From Deltaproteobacteria bacterium (lineage in GTDB: Bacteria > Myxococcota > Myxococcia > SLRQ01): a stretch of DNA of 61,034 bases. The stretch's first letter is position 1. Every line of letters begins with the position of its first letter. Positions 36,325 through 46,649 of this stretch are shown one piece after another. The position numbers and the translations under genes are program-made. The stretch covers positions 1 through 61,034 of the forward strand of contig JARGFU010000028.1 of assembly GCA_029210625.1 (NCBI GenBank), in the 5' to 3' direction. The notes beneath the pieces are model-generated. The model saw only the letters and a program-made list of their open reading frames with translations. It searched no databases and had not been told where the DNA came from.

Positions 36325-37383
36325 ATGGCCAGACTCCACCTCGCGCTCCTCCTCCCGTTCCTCGCCGCTCTCTCCCTCGCCTGCGGGCCGCCCACCGACA
36401 GTGACGGCACCGACGCCGGTGGGAGCGACAGCGGCACCTCCGACGGCGGCACGACGGATGGGGGAGCGAGCGACGGCGGCGCAACGGACGGCGGCGCGAC
36501 CGACGGTGGCGGGAGCGATGGCGGGGGCACGGACGGGGGCGTCACGAACCCGGCCTGCGCCGCCCTCCAGGATGGCTGGAACGTGGACTTCCTGGTGGAC
36601 GGCGAGGCCCGCTCCTTCGTCCTGAACCTGCCCTCCGGCGCCGAGACCGACGGCCCCTGGCCGGTGGTCTTCGGCTGGCACGGCCTGGGCGGCAGCGCGA
36701 CCGACTTCAGCAGCGTGCTTTCGCCCCACGTGAACGACCCGAACTTCCCCTTCATCGCCGTCTCGCCCGAGGACTCGGGCCTGATGATGTACGGCTACGA
36801 GGTGGACTGGGACGTCTTCACCGTCGACGCCGCCACCAACAAGGAGATGCGGCTCTTCGACGAGATCCTCGCCTGCCTGGAGGCCCGCTACGGGGTGGAC
36901 GAGGACCGCGTGCACGTGACCGGCTTCTCCCTCGGCGGCGCGATGACCAACCTGACGGGCGTGGCCCGGGGCGGGCAGGTGGCCTCGGTCGCGGCCTTCT
37001 CCGGGGCCTACCTCTCCAACTCCGAGAACACGGCGGTCTTCGGGCCCCTGGCCGGCATGGTCAGCTGGCCGACGCCCTCGCACGGCAACGCCTACACCCA
37101 GCTGCTGATCCACGGAGGCCCGACGGACTCCTACACCCTGTCGATCGTGACCCTCCAGGCCGACGTCTTCGCCGAGAACGACGTCGGCTACCTCAACGGC
37201 ATGGGCCACGACGCCATCCTCTGCGACCACGGCCAGGGTCATTCGGTCCCGCTCTACCTGATGCCCGCCACGGACATCCTGGACTTCTTCCAGGCGCACC
37301 CCCTGGGCACGACGGCCTCGCCCTACGCCAACGGGCTGCCGGGCTCGCTGGGCACCTACTGCACCTTCAGCGCCGGCAACTGA
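36325..37383 (+). CDS. Secreted lipoprotein esterase/polyhydroxybutyrate depolymerase-like
   Basis: A lipobox (ALSLAC, Cys20) is followed by a ~50-residue linker of Asp-Gly-Gly with Ser/Thr/Ala (DNA ~36398-36545 is a matching imperfect repeat). The catalytic domain (~80-352) is alpha/beta hydrolase: oxyanion loop VVFGWHGLGGSATD, nucleophile elbow VTGFSLGGAMTN, and a candidate His in NGMGHDAIL. This is the pattern of feruloyl-esterase/PHB-depolymerase-like (LpqC) enzymes; the substrate is not deducible. The start is ATG 36325 with TACAAT six bases upstream and no Shine-Dalgarno, a leaderless-type arrangement. It lies 15 bases after ruvB. Confidence 0.85.
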   Translation: MARLHLALLLPFLAALSLACGPPTDSDGTDAGGSDSGTSDGGTTDGGASDGGATDGGATDGGGSDGGGTDGGVTNPACAALQDGWNVDFLVDGEARSFVLNLPSGAETDGPWPVVFGWHGLGGSATDFSSVLSPHVNDPNFPFIAVSPEDSGLMMYGYEVDWDVFTVDAATNKEMRLFDEILACLEARYGVDEDRVHVTGFSLGGAMTNLTGVARGGQVASVAAFSGAYLSNSENTAVFGPLAGMVSWPTPSHGNAYTQLLIHGGPTDSYTLSIVTLQADVFAENDVGYLNGMGHDAILCDHGQGHSVPLYLMPATDILDFFQAHPLGTTASPYANGLPGSLGTYCTFSAGN

Positions 37384-37540
37384 GGCGGCGCGCCCGGGAG
37401 GGGTCTCGCCGGAGAGGAGGCCACCCGGGCAGCACCTCTCCGCAGCCCCCCAGCTCGGCGGGGAGAGCGCCCGTCTTGCATCTCCGGGGCGCGGGGGCAG
37501 GTTGAGGCGGGTGCCCGTGAGCGGGCGCGGAGGAGGTGAG

Positions 37541-38548
37541 ATGCCAGTCCCGGAGACCATGCGTGCGGTCGTGCTCGACGCCTATTCCGGTCCGGCGGGG
37601 CTGCGCCTCGACGAGGTGCCCACGCCGAGGCCGGGACCCGGTGAGGTCCTCATCGAGGTGGCGGGCTCCCCCATCAACCCCTCCGACCTGGCCTTCCTCG
37701 AGGGAAACTACGTTCCCCGTCCGCCGACCCCGACCCGTCCGGGGCTGGAGGGGGCGGGGAGGGTGGTCGAGGCCGGGCCGGGCCTCATGGGCCGCTACCT
37801 GAAGGGCAAGCGGGTGGCCTTCATCGCCGGCTCGGAGACCGGGGCCTGGGCCGAGTACGTGGTGGTTCCCAACGGCATGGCCCTGCCCCTGGGGGCCGGC
37901 GTCTCCCTGGAGTCGGGGGCGATGTCGGTCGTGAACCCGATGACGGCCCTGGCCCTCCTCGACCTCTGCCGCGAACGGCGCTGCCGGGCGGTGGTGAACA
38001 CCGCGGCGGCGGGCGCCCTGGGCCGGATGATCGACCGGATCTTCGGCGCCGAGGGCATCGAGGTCATCAACGTCGTACGCCGGCCCGAGCAGGTCGAGAG
38101 CCTCCGGGCCCGGGGCGTGAAACACGTGCTGGACTCCTCGGCCGGGGACTTCGAGGCCTCGCTCCGCGAGCGCTGCAAGGCGCTGGGCGCCACCCTGGCC
38201 TTCGACGCCGTGGGCGGGAGCCTCACCGGGCAGCTGCTGGCGGGCCTGGAGCGGGGCTCGACCGTGATGGTCTACGGCGGGCTCTCCGAGCAGCCCTCCA
38301 GGGCCGAGATCGGAGACCTGATCTTCAGCGGCAAGACCCTCACCGGCTTCTGGCTGTCTCGCTGGATCCCCGCTCAGGGCGTCCTGAAGAACCTGCGGAC
38401 CTGGAGGAGAGTCCAGGGGCTCCTCGAGGGGTCCCTGCGCAGCGAGCTGCGCTCGACCTTTCCCCTGGAGAAGGCCGCGGAGGCGGTGGTCGCCTATCAG
38501 GGCGCCATGAGCGCCGGGAAGGTGCTGCTCGTCCCGCAGGCCGGCTGA
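37541..38548 (+). CDS. MDR-family zinc-independent oxidoreductase (quinone/enoyl reductase-like)
   Basis: A 335-residue medium-chain dehydrogenase/reductase: the N-terminal catalytic domain has VLIEVAGSPINPSDLAFLEG and RPGLEGAGRVVEAG, and the nucleotide-binding domain has AAAGALGRMIDRIF followed by VRRPEQVESLRARGVKHVLD. The zinc-ligand cysteines of alcohol dehydrogenases are absent, so it belongs with quinone oxidoreductases or enoyl reductases using NADPH. Substrate unknown. ATG 37541 has GGAGGTGAG immediately upstream. Before it lies a 157-base GC-rich gap with no other feature seen. Confidence 0.88.
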   Translation: MPVPETMRAVVLDAYSGPAGLRLDEVPTPRPGPGEVLIEVAGSPINPSDLAFLEGNYVPRPPTPTRPGLEGAGRVVEAGPGLMGRYLKGKRVAFIAGSETGAWAEYVVVPNGMALPLGAGVSLESGAMSVVNPMTALALLDLCRERRCRAVVNTAAAGALGRMIDRIFGAEGIEVINVVRRPEQVESLRARGVKHVLDSSAGDFEASLRERCKALGATLAFDAVGGSLTGQLLAGLERGSTVMVYGGLSEQPSRAEIGDLIFSGKTLTGFWLSRWIPAQGVLKNLRTWRRVQGLLEGSLRSELRSTFPLEKAAEAVVAYQGAMSAGKVLLVPQAG

Positions 38549-38577
38549 GCGGCGCGCGCGCCCGGGGCTCCGGTGCG

Positions 38578-39300
<723 letters not shown>

Positions 39301-39381
39301 TGCGCTGCTCCAGGGTGAGGTGGGCCGGGGAGTCTACCGAAAAGACCCGGGCTCAGCCCAGAGTGTCGCCAAAGCGGGGCC

Positions 39382-39401
39382 AGGCCCACCTGCGTGGGCC
39401 T
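39382..39401 (-). terminator. Hairpin at the end of the Cys-rich/NHL gene
   Basis: AGGCCCAC, loop CTGC, GTGGGCCT: an 8-bp perfect stem ending at the last stop-codon base of the minus-strand gene. The following minus-strand sequence has only a short T run, so termination is uncertain. Confidence 0.4.
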
Positions 39402-42400
39402 CAGGGCAGCGCCGCTCGCTCGAGCTCGATCAGCAGCCCGGCGCAGGCCTCGGTGACCTGCACCTGGTCGGTGGGGAGCACCACCAGCCCGCTGAGGCAC
39501 TCGGAGACCGTGGCCGGGTAGGTGGTCCGGGGCGCCGCCCCGAAGATGGTCTGCACCGCGCCGCTGCCATCCACCACCCCGGTGTCGTCGGCCAGGACCA
39601 GCCGGATCGAGGTCCGCGAGGTGATGTAGAGGTTGCCGAAGGAGTCGCAGCCCAGCCCTCGCGGGGTGTCCACCGAGAAGGCCCAGGCCGGGCTGCCCTG
39701 GCCGGAGGAGGCGGCGGCGCCGTCACCGAGCACGGTGGAGACGAGGTCGGAGGTGGCCTCGACCCGCCGCACGCGGTTGTTCCCCTGATCGGCGATGAAG
39801 AGGTCACCGTTGCGACAGCGGGTCACCGAGGCGGGCCGGTAGAGCAGGGCCTGGTTCGCTGGCAGGCCGTCGCCGAAGAAGCCCAGGGTCTGGGGGGTGC
39901 CCGCGATGGTGGTCACGGTGTCGGCGGAGAGATCGATGACCCGGATGGCGTGGTTTCCGGTGTCGGCGACGTAGAGGAGCTGCGCGGCGGAGTCGACGAA
40001 GAGCCCCTGGGGCTCCCGGAACCTCGCGCCGGAGGCCGGGCCGTCGGCGAAGCCCGCGGCGCCGGCGGCGTTGGCGAGGGGCAGGACGGTCCAGGTGGTG
40101 GTGTCGCGGCTGTCGACGGCGGTGACGGCCTGGATGCGGTGATTGGAGGTCTCGCTCAGGTAGAGGATCTGGTTGTCCTCGTCCCAGGCCACGCCGCCCA
40201 CCGATCCGAAGGTCTGGCTGCGGTAGAGCGCCAGGTTCGAGGTGGCGGAGATCTGGGGATAGCGGCCGGCCACCACCTCGAGGGTGGCGGTGTCGGTGAA
40301 GGCCGCCTCCACCGTGCCGGTCCCGCCGGCCGCGAAGAGGGTCTTGTCGGGAGCCACGGCCAGGTCGACCGGGCTCGCGAGCCGGGCGCCGACCAGAGGC
40401 CCCACCCCGTAGGGGGCCACCACCCCGGCCACGGTGGTGATGATGCCGGTGGCGGCGTCGACGCGGCGGATCCTCTGGAAGTTGTACTCCGAGATGAAGA
40501 GGTTCCCCCCGGCGTCGAGAGCGACGTCCCGGGGTCCCATCACCCGGCTGGCGGTCGAGGGGCCTCCGTCCTGGAAGCTGCCCGAGCCGGCGGTGACCGA
40601 GCTGATCAGCCCGGAGACCGCGTCGACCCGGCGGACCCGCTGGTTGAAGCTGTCTCCGATGTAGAGGTGTCCCTGGGCGTCGACGGCCAGCCCATTGGGC
40701 CAGTTGAGGTTGGAGGACGTGGCGGCGATGCCGTCCCCGAGGAAGCCCGCGGTGCCGGTCCCGGCGTAGGTCGAGATGTTGCCGGTCGCCGGATCGACGC
40801 GGCGGACCACGTGGTAGCCCTCGTCGGAGATGAAGAGGTTCCCGTCGGCGTCGACGGCCACGTCCCGGATCGTGCCGAGGCGCGCCGCGGTGGCCGGGCC
40901 ACCGTCTCCCGTGTAGCCGTAGGAGCCCGTCCCGGCGACCGTGGTGACGGCCTGGGTGAGCGCGTCGACCCGGGCCACCCGGCGGTCGAGGGTGCGGGCG
41001 ACGTAGAGGTTGCCGGCGGCGTCCAGCGCGAGCCCGTTGGGCATGGGGACGGTGACGTAGGTGTCGATCACGCCGGTCGCGGCGTCGATCCGGCGAATGC
41101 GCCCCGTGTTCCCGTCGCCCACGTAGACGTTCCCGCTGGCGTCCGAGACCAGGCTGGAGACCTGGCCGAGCTCGGCGTCGGTGGCGGGGCCGCCGTCGCC
41201 CGAGAAGCCTCGCTTCCCCGTGCCGGCGACGGTGGTGAGCACGCCGGTGGTGCCATCGATCCGGCGCAGCAGGTACTCGTTGGCGGGCGCGAAGTAGAGA
41301 TCGCCGTCGGGGGTGATGGTCAGCGACGGGTCGAGCACCGGGGCCGGGGTGGCGGTGGCGAAGCGGCCCTCACCCGAGTAGGCGAGCGTGCCCAGCACCG
41401 TGTCGATCACCCCCGTGGCGGCGTCCACCCGGCCGAGCCGCTCGTTGAAGGCGATGTAGAAGTTCCCCGCGGGGTCGACGGCCACCTGGTGGATCGAGCT
41501 GAGCAGGACGCTGGTGGCCGGCACACCGTCGGCGTCCACGGTCCCGGAGCCCGCGACGAGGCTGATGATCTGGGTGCTGGCGTCGACGAAGCGGACCCGC
41601 TGGTTGGCCGAGATGTAGAGGTTGCCCGCGCTGTCGACCGTGACGCCCTCGGTGACGCCGAGCCGGGCGGCGGTGGCGGGGCCGCCGTCGTTCCAGCCGG
41701 AGGCCGCGGGGTCGCCGGCCACGGTCGTGATCACCTGGGTCGTGGCGTCGACGCGGCGGACGCGCTCGTTCTGTCGGTCGGCGATGTAGAGGTTGCCGGC
41801 CGGGTCGAGGGCGACGCGCAGCGGTCGATCGAGCTGCGCGCTGGCGGCCGGGATGCCGTCTCCGTTGTAGCCGGCGGTGCCGGTGCCGGCGACGGTGGTG
41901 ATGATCCCGGTCCGGGCGTCGATCCGGCGCACCCGGTGAGCGCTGTCGTCGGCGAAGTAGAGGTTCCCGAGGCCGTCGACCGCGATCCCGGTGGCGGTCT
42001 GCAGGGTGGCGGTGGCGGCCGGGCCGCCGTCCCCGCTGGTCGAGGACGTCCCGTTTCCGGCGAGGGTGGAGATCATCCCGGTCTGGGCGTCGATCCGGCG
42101 GATCCGGGCGGCCTCACCGATGAAGAGGTTGCCGAGGCCGTCGACCGCGAATCCCACGGGGTTCCGCAGCGAGGCGCCGGTGGCCAGCTGATCGTCGCCG
42201 TTGTAGGCGTTGACGCCGGTGCCCGCGACGACGATGGCCGCCCCCGTGCTGGCGTCGAGGCGATACACCCGTTGACCGGGGGAGTCGGTGACGAAGAGGT
42301 TTCCGTGGCGGTCCATCGCGACGTTCGAGGCCTGGCTCAGCCCGACCTCGGTGCCCGCCGCGCTGCCCCCGATCCGGGTCAGGGCCGCCCAGGTGGTGGC

Positions 42401-44074
42401 CACGCAGGCATCGCAGCCGTCGGCCGGGTTCAGGTTGCCGTCGTCGCAGGGCTCGTCCGCGTCGACCACCGCGTCTCCGCAGACCTCCACCTTGCGGCAG
42501 TCCCCGCGGCAGCCGTCGCCGCTCGCCGTGTTGCCGTCGTCGCAGACCTCTGCCGCGGCGAAGATCACGCCGTCCCCACACACGTCCTGCAGGCAGCCGT
42601 GGCAACCATCGGTGTCGAGGGTGTTCCCGTCGTCGCACTCCTCGCCGGCCTGCACGATGCGGTCGCCGCAGACGGGCAGGGTGCAGGCGTTGGTGCAGCC
42701 GTCGTTGTCGACGTCGTTCGCGTCGTCGCACTCCTCGTCGGGTGAGACCACGCCGTTCCCGCAGGTGGTCACGGTGCAGTTCGCGTCGCAGCCGTCTCCG
42801 CTGACGAGGTTGCCGTCGTCGCAGGCCTCGGTCCCGGTCACCACGCCGTTGCCGCAGGCGGTCACGGTGCAGTTCGCGTCGCAGCCGTCCCCCGAGCTCA
42901 GGTTGCCGTCGTCGCAGACCTCGGCCCCGGCGACCACGCCGTTGCCGCAGGCGGTCGGGCGGCAGTTGCTGTCGCAGCCGTCGCCGTCCACGGCGTTGCC
43001 GTCGTCGCAGATCTCGGCCCCGGTCACCACGCCGTTGCCGCAGGCGGTCGCGGTGCAGTTCACGTCGCAGCCGTCTCCGCTGACGAGGTTGCCGTCGTCG
43101 CAGGTCTCGGTGCCGGCCACCACGCCGTTGCCGCAGGCGGTCGGCCTGCAGTTGGTGTCGCAGCCGTCGCCGTCCACGGCGTTGCCGTCGTCGCAGACCT
43201 CGCTCCCGCTCACCACGCCGTTGCCGCAGGCCGTGACCGTGCAGTTCGCGTCGCAGCCGTCTCCGCTCGTGAGGTTCCCGTCGTCGCAGATCTCGTCTCC
43301 GGCCAGCACGCCGTTGCCGCAGGCGGACACCCGGCAGCCGTCGTCGCAGCCGTCGCCGTCGATGTCGTTGCCGTCGTCGCAGGCCTCCCGTCCCGGGTTC
43401 AGCACCCCGTCGCCGCAGACGTTCGGCACACAGGTCGAGAGGCAGTCGTCGGCGTCCTCGCCGTTGCCGTCGTCACAGCCCTCGGCGAGGAGGTTCTGGA
43501 TCCCGTCGCCGCACACGTTCGCGAGGCAGGAGGGGAGGCAGCCATCCCGGGCCTCCGCGTTGCCGTCGTCGCAGGCCTCGACCCCCTCCTGAACGATGCC
43601 GTCACCGCAGCTCGGCAGCCCGCAGCTGTTCCGGCAGCCGTCGGTGTCCACGCCGTTGCCGTCGTCACAGGCCTCGAGGGCGTGGTGGACGATGCCGTCG
43701 CCGCAGCGCGCCACCGTGCAGGAGGTCGTGCAGGCGTCGGTGTCCACGTCGTTGCCGTCGTCGCAGGCCTCGCCGGCCGAGACGGTCACCACGCCGTCGC
43801 CGCAGCGGGGGGCCACGCAGGCGCCGCTCATGCAGATGCCGTCCACCTCGCACTCGTTGCCGTCCGGAGCCCAGGCCGCGTCGTCTCCCTCCCGCACGAC
43901 GCAGGGGTGGTCGGGCGAGACGCAGAGGCCGACCTCGAGGACGCAGAGCAGGCCCGCGGGGCAGTGGGCGGTCTCCTTGCAGAGCACCTGCACCTGCTCC
44001 GGCGTGGCCTCCTCGAAGGTGCAGCCGCCGACGAGGATGAGGATCGAAGATGCGAGCGCGAGTCGAGCGACCAT
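39401..44074 (-). CDS. Giant lipoprotein: 15 Cys-rich DUF4215-like repeats plus NHL repeats (1557 aa)
   Basis: ATG 44074 (GGAGG four bases upstream) gives a type II signal peptide with Cys18 in LVGGC. Residues ~85-565 hold 15 myxococcal Cys-rich repeats, each CGxG, then CDDGN, then DGC and a final Cys; units 6-11 are almost identical. Residues ~580-1500 are a long beta-propeller stretch of about 16-17 NHL-like units with the pattern DGxGNLYIAD and repeated RVRRVDA...ITTVAGTG, enough for two or three propellers. Expected location is the outer surface; the Cys-rich part may be a disulfide-stabilised stalk and the propellers binding heads. The longer start at 44122 lacks a signal peptide. Confidence 0.9.
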   Translation of the reverse strand: MVARLALASSILILVGGCTFEEATPEQVQVLCKETAHCPAGLLCVLEVGLCVSPDHPCVVREGDDAAWAPDGNECEVDGICMSGACVAPRCGDGVVTVSAGEACDDGNDVDTDACTTSCTVARCGDGIVHHALEACDDGNGVDTDGCRNSCGLPSCGDGIVQEGVEACDDGNAEARDGCLPSCLANVCGDGIQNLLAEGCDDGNGEDADDCLSTCVPNVCGDGVLNPGREACDDGNDIDGDGCDDGCRVSACGNGVLAGDEICDDGNLTSGDGCDANCTVTACGNGVVSGSEVCDDGNAVDGDGCDTNCRPTACGNGVVAGTETCDDGNLVSGDGCDVNCTATACGNGVVTGAEICDDGNAVDGDGCDSNCRPTACGNGVVAGAEVCDDGNLSSGDGCDANCTVTACGNGVVTGTEACDDGNLVSGDGCDANCTVTTCGNGVVSPDEECDDANDVDNDGCTNACTLPVCGDRIVQAGEECDDGNTLDTDGCHGCLQDVCGDGVIFAAAEVCDDGNTASGDGCRGDCRKVEVCGDAVVDADEPCDDGNLNPADGCDACVATTWAALTRIGGSAAGTEVGLSQASNVAMDRHGNLFVTDSPGQRVYRLDASTGAAIVVAGTGVNAYNGDDQLATGASLRNPVGFAVDGLGNLFIGEAARIRRIDAQTGMISTLAGNGTSSTSGDGGPAATATLQTATGIAVDGLGNLYFADDSAHRVRRIDARTGIITTVAGTGTAGYNGDGIPAASAQLDRPLRVALDPAGNLYIADRQNERVRRVDATTQVITTVAGDPAASGWNDGGPATAARLGVTEGVTVDSAGNLYISANQRVRFVDASTQIISLVAGSGTVDADGVPATSVLLSSIHQVAVDPAGNFYIAFNERLGRVDAATGVIDTVLGTLAYSGEGRFATATPAPVLDPSLTITPDGDLYFAPANEYLLRRIDGTTGVLTTVAGTGKRGFSGDGGPATDAELGQVSSLVSDASGNVYVGDGNTGRIRRIDAATGVIDTYVTVPMPNGLALDAAGNLYVARTLDRRVARVDALTQAVTTVAGTGSYGYTGDGGPATAARLGTIRDVAVDADGNLFISDEGYHVVRRVDPATGNISTYAGTGTAGFLGDGIAATSSNLNWPNGLAVDAQGHLYIGDSFNQRVRRVDAVSGLISSVTAGSGSFQDGGPSTASRVMGPRDVALDAGGNLFISEYNFQRIRRVDAATGIITTVAGVVAPYGVGPLVGARLASPVDLAVAPDKTLFAAGGTGTVEAAFTDTATLEVVAGRYPQISATSNLALYRSQTFGSVGGVAWDEDNQILYLSETSNHRIQAVTAVDSRDTTTWTVLPLANAAGAAGFADGPASGARFREPQGLFVDSAAQLLYVADTGNHAIRVIDLSADTVTTIAGTPQTLGFFGDGLPANQALLYRPASVTRCRNGDLFIADQGNNRVRRVEATSDLVSTVLGDGAAASSGQGSPAWAFSVDTPRGLGCDSFGNLYITSRTSIRLVLADDTGVVDGSGAVQTIFGAAPRTTYPATVSECLSGLVVLPTDQVQVTEACAGLLIELERAALP

Positions 44075-44195
44075 GAAGCCTCCAGCAAGGTTTCCTGGGT
44101 CCCACGTCGTGTGGGAGCGCACGCTCGATAGTAGATCATCGGCCGGGCAGGTTTCTCGGCCGCCCCGCGAGCGCGAGCGAGAGAACCAACGCGAA

Positions 44196-44235
44196 CGGCC
44201 CGACGAGGGAGCGCGGGGCTCTCCTCACCGGGCCG
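44196..44235 (-). terminator. Long imperfect hairpin downstream of the FmdB-type gene
   Basis: CGGCCCG at 44196-44202 pairs with CGGGCCG at 44229-44235, with further pairing of GAGGG and CTCCTC inside. On the minus strand it lies 45 bases after the zinc-ribbon stop and is followed by TTCGCGTTGGTTCTC, only moderately T-rich. Confidence 0.4.
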
Positions 44236-44279
44236 GTGCTGGAAGTCGGGGCTGCCGGACCGGCAGCCTAGCCGATGCC

Positions 44280-44483
44280 TCACCCACCCCCGCCGCAGGA
44301 GGGGGCGGGGATCTGGCCGCCGCCGCCGCCGTAGCTGCCCCCGCCGACCGCGAAGGCCGACATCTGGGGACCGGCGGGCTCACCGCACTCGGGGCAGGGG
44401 ACGGGCTCCTCGCGCTCGGAGATCCGGCGGATCTTCTCGAAGGTGCGCTCACAGGGCTGGCAACGGTACTCGTAGAGGGGCAT
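44280..44483 (-). CDS. FmdB-family zinc-ribbon protein (67 aa)
   Basis: MPLYEYRCQPC begins a typical FmdB zinc ribbon with CQPC near residue 8 and CPEC near 29 as zinc ligands. The C-terminal half is Gly-rich with a last Cys (SYGGGGGQIPAPSCGGGG). FmdB-type proteins are small putative regulators of unknown target. It is 47 bases downstream of the rhomboid gene. A longer in-frame start at 44708 would overlap the rhomboid coding region and is rejected. Confidence 0.88.
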   Translation of the reverse strand: MPLYEYRCQPCERTFEKIRRISEREEPVPCPECGEPAGPQMSAFAVGGGSYGGGGGQIPAPSCGGGG

Positions 44484-44530
44484 GGATCGAGGTCTCCTGC
44501 GGGCTTTGAGCCAGCTCCCAGGATAAGGAT

Positions 44531-45298
44531 TCAGAGCTCGTCGGAAAAGAGGCTCCTCGCCCGGGGGTGGTGGCGGACGCTGGGGGGCGGCCGCTTCCGG
44601 GAGCGGAAGAGGTGGACGGCGAAGAGGCCGAAGACGAAGCCCCCGATGTGGGCGAACCAGGCGGTGCCGCCGCCCCCGGGGGCGCCGAGGAGCTGGAAGA
44701 GGAACCACAGGCCCAGGAAGAAGAGGGCCGGGATCTCCACCAGCCGGATGAAGACGAAGATCGGCACCAGGGTGAGAACCCGGGCCCGGGGGTAGAGCAT
44801 CAGGTAGGCCCCCAGCACCGCCGCGATCGCTCCGGAGGCGCCGACCATCGGCACCTGGGAGGCCGGCTCCACCGCGATCTGCAGGCCGGCGGCGGCCAGC
44901 CCTCCCAGGAGGTAGAAGAGGAGGAAGCGGACGTGACCGAGGGCGTCCTCGATGTTGTCGGCGAAGACCCAGAGGAAGAGCATGTTGCCGCCCAGGTGCA
45001 GCCAGCCCCCGTGGAGGAACATGCTGGTCAGCAGGGTCGCCGCCTCGGGGAGGGGGGTGAGGGGGGCGAGCGCCAGGGAGGGATCGAGGAGCTCGGCCGG
45101 GCGCAGGCCGAAGGTCCAGATCATCTGCTCGAAGCCCGTCTGCAGGAGGAGCTGCCGGCCCCCCCCGGCGTCAGCGACCACCCCGGGCTGGGGCATTGCG
45201 ACGAGCTCCAGCCCGAAAGCCACCACGTTCAGGGCGAGGAGCGCGTAGGTGAGGAAGGGGATGCGCTCGCTCTCGAGGTTGTCTCGCAGGGGGATCAT
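44531..45298 (-). CDS. Rhomboid-family intramembrane serine protease
   Basis: A 255-residue, six- or seven-helix membrane protein. The rhomboid marks are the first-loop HGGWLHLGGNMLFLWVF, the nucleophile Ser in GASGAIAAVLGAYL, and the catalytic His in WFAHIGGFVFGLF. The N terminus IPLRDNLESERIPFLTYALL is typical of bacterial rhomboids. Substrate unknown; rhomboids cleave membrane proteins within the bilayer. It is divergent from lpxC. Confidence 0.93.
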   Translation of the reverse strand: MIPLRDNLESERIPFLTYALLALNVVAFGLELVAMPQPGVVADAGGGRQLLLQTGFEQMIWTFGLRPAELLDPSLALAPLTPLPEAATLLTSMFLHGGWLHLGGNMLFLWVFADNIEDALGHVRFLLFYLLGGLAAAGLQIAVEPASQVPMVGASGAIAAVLGAYLMLYPRARVLTLVPIFVFIRLVEIPALFFLGLWFLFQLLGAPGGGGTAWFAHIGGFVFGLFAVHLFRSRKRPPPSVRHHPRARSLFSDEL

Positions 45299-45322
45299 CG
45301 CTGCAAAGCATAGGGATTCCTC

Positions 45323-45351
45323 TTGATTTTGGTAGCGTCCTCACCTATACG
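45323..45351 (+). promoter_or_regulatory. Strong sigma-70-type promoter upstream of lpxC
   Basis: TTGATT at 45323-45328, exactly 17 bases, TATACG at 45346-45351. It reads toward lpxC, whose ATG is about 245 bases beyond the predicted start. Confidence 0.65.
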
Positions 45352-45602
45352 CAGCGCGTCAAAGTTGAACACCCCTGACATTCGCGTCGCGATCTGGCGC
45401 CGGGGGCGAGCGCGGCGACAGAAGCGGGACGGCGGGCGAAAACTGGAACCCCCCGGAAAAACGAAGAAAATCGAAGACGAGGCGGGGACGGCCGATCCCG
45501 GAGCCGGTGCTGGCACCTGGATTGCTCTGCGCATTGGTCGACAAAGCAGCGAAATCCCCAAATCGAGCAGTCGAGCACCCCGAAGAGAGACAGCAGCCTA
45601 CG
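45352..45602 (+). other. Long lpxC leader
   Basis: About 245 bases between the promoter and the ATG of lpxC. It is more A-rich than its surroundings (for example GGAAAAACGAAGAAAATCG near 45465), with AGAGAGAC before the ATG. No known riboswitch pattern or convincing terminator was seen. Short frames within it lack a plausible start. Confidence 0.4.
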
Positions 45603-46541
45603 ATGCCTTCCCATCACCAGCGGACCCTTCAGAAGAGGGTGGAGATCTCCGGCGTGGGGCTCCACTCCGGTGAGCAGGTCCACCTGAGCGTCTCGCCCGC
45701 CGCCGCCAACACCGGCCTGGTCTTCGTTCGCACCGATCTCGGCAAGCGCGTCGAGATCCCGGCCCGGGTCGAGAACGTCGTCGACACCCGCTTCGCCACC
45801 ACCCTGGGCCGCACCGTCGACGGGGTCAGCGCGACGGTCGGCACGGTCGAGCACCTCCTCTCCGCCTTCGCAGGGCTGGGGATCGACAACGCCCGCATCG
45901 AGCTCGACGGCCCCGAGATCCCGATCCTCGACGGCTCGGCGGCGCCCTTCGTCTTCCTCCTGCGCGGGGCGGGCGTCCGGCAGCAGCGCGCCCTCAAGCG
46001 CTTCCTCGTGGTCCGCAAGACCGTCGAGGTCAGCGAGGAGGGCAAGCTGGCCCGGCTCTCGCCGGCCCGCGGCTTCCGGGTCACCTGCAGCATCGACTTC
46101 GACCACCCGCTGGTCGGCCGCCAGAAGCTGCGCTTCGACTTCTCCGACCGCGACTACCACCGCGAGATCTGCCGCGCGCGCACCTTCGGCTTCCTGGCCG
46201 AGGTCGAGGCCCTCAAGGCCGCCGGGCTGGCGCAGGGCGGCTCCCTCGCCAACGCCGTGGTCATCGATCGCTTCTCGATCCTCAACCGCGAGGGCCTGCG
46301 CTTCCCCGACGAGTTCGTCCGGCACAAGGTGCTGGACAGCCTCGGCGACCTGGCCCTCCTGGGGATGCCGGTGATCGGCCACCTCGAGAGCCACCGCTCC
46401 GGGCACGCCCTGAACCACAAGCTCTCCGCGGCGCTCCTGGCCGATCCCTCCGCCTTCGAGATCCTCGAGGTGCGTGAGCCGGCCGACGTGGGCCGCCTCG
46501 GGGTGCGCCTGCCGGCGCTGGGCCTGGCCGAGGCCAGCTAG
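45603..46541 (+). CDS. lpxC: UDP-3-O-acyl-N-acetylglucosamine deacetylase LpxC
   Basis: LpxC is the committed, zinc-dependent step of lipid A synthesis. Seen are the N-terminal QRTLQKRVEISGVGLHSGE, the zinc ligand in VGTVEHLLSAFAGLGIDNA, LDGPEIPILDGSAAPF, the second zinc site in RHKVLDSLGDLALLG and the catalytic His in HRSGHALNHKL. The 312-residue length is normal. The start at ATG 45603 (MPSHHQRTL) is preferred to one 32 codons earlier. Its presence shows an LPS outer membrane. Confidence 0.97.
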   Translation: MPSHHQRTLQKRVEISGVGLHSGEQVHLSVSPAAANTGLVFVRTDLGKRVEIPARVENVVDTRFATTLGRTVDGVSATVGTVEHLLSAFAGLGIDNARIELDGPEIPILDGSAAPFVFLLRGAGVRQQRALKRFLVVRKTVEVSEEGKLARLSPARGFRVTCSIDFDHPLVGRQKLRFDFSDRDYHREICRARTFGFLAEVEALKAAGLAQGGSLANAVVIDRFSILNREGLRFPDEFVRHKVLDSLGDLALLGMPVIGHLESHRSGHALNHKLSAALLADPSAFEILEVREPADVGRLGVRLPALGLAEAS

Positions 46542-46549
46542 ACCGGGGA

Positions 46550-46604
46550 CGGAAAGAAAAAGGGCGGGGCCCTTCACCTCTTCCCCCCAACTCGACGCCC
46601 CGCC
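46550..46604 (-). terminator. Rho-independent terminator of the gcv operon
   Basis: On the minus strand GGCGGGGC (46604-46597), a 26-base loop, GCCCCGCC (46570-46563), then CTTTTTCTTTCC. It lies 45 bases after the gcvPB stop; the stem also follows lpxC on the other strand, where no T tract is present. Confidence 0.75.
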
Positions 46605-46649
46605 GCAACCCCTACCTACGGGGTGCGGCAGGGATTGGCAAGCCTCGGA

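Noticed and set aside
44484-44708. Upstream extension of the FmdB-type zinc ribbon protein
   Set aside because: The extension overlaps the rhomboid coding region in another frame and is Pro/Arg-rich shadow sequence; MPLYEYRC is the family start.
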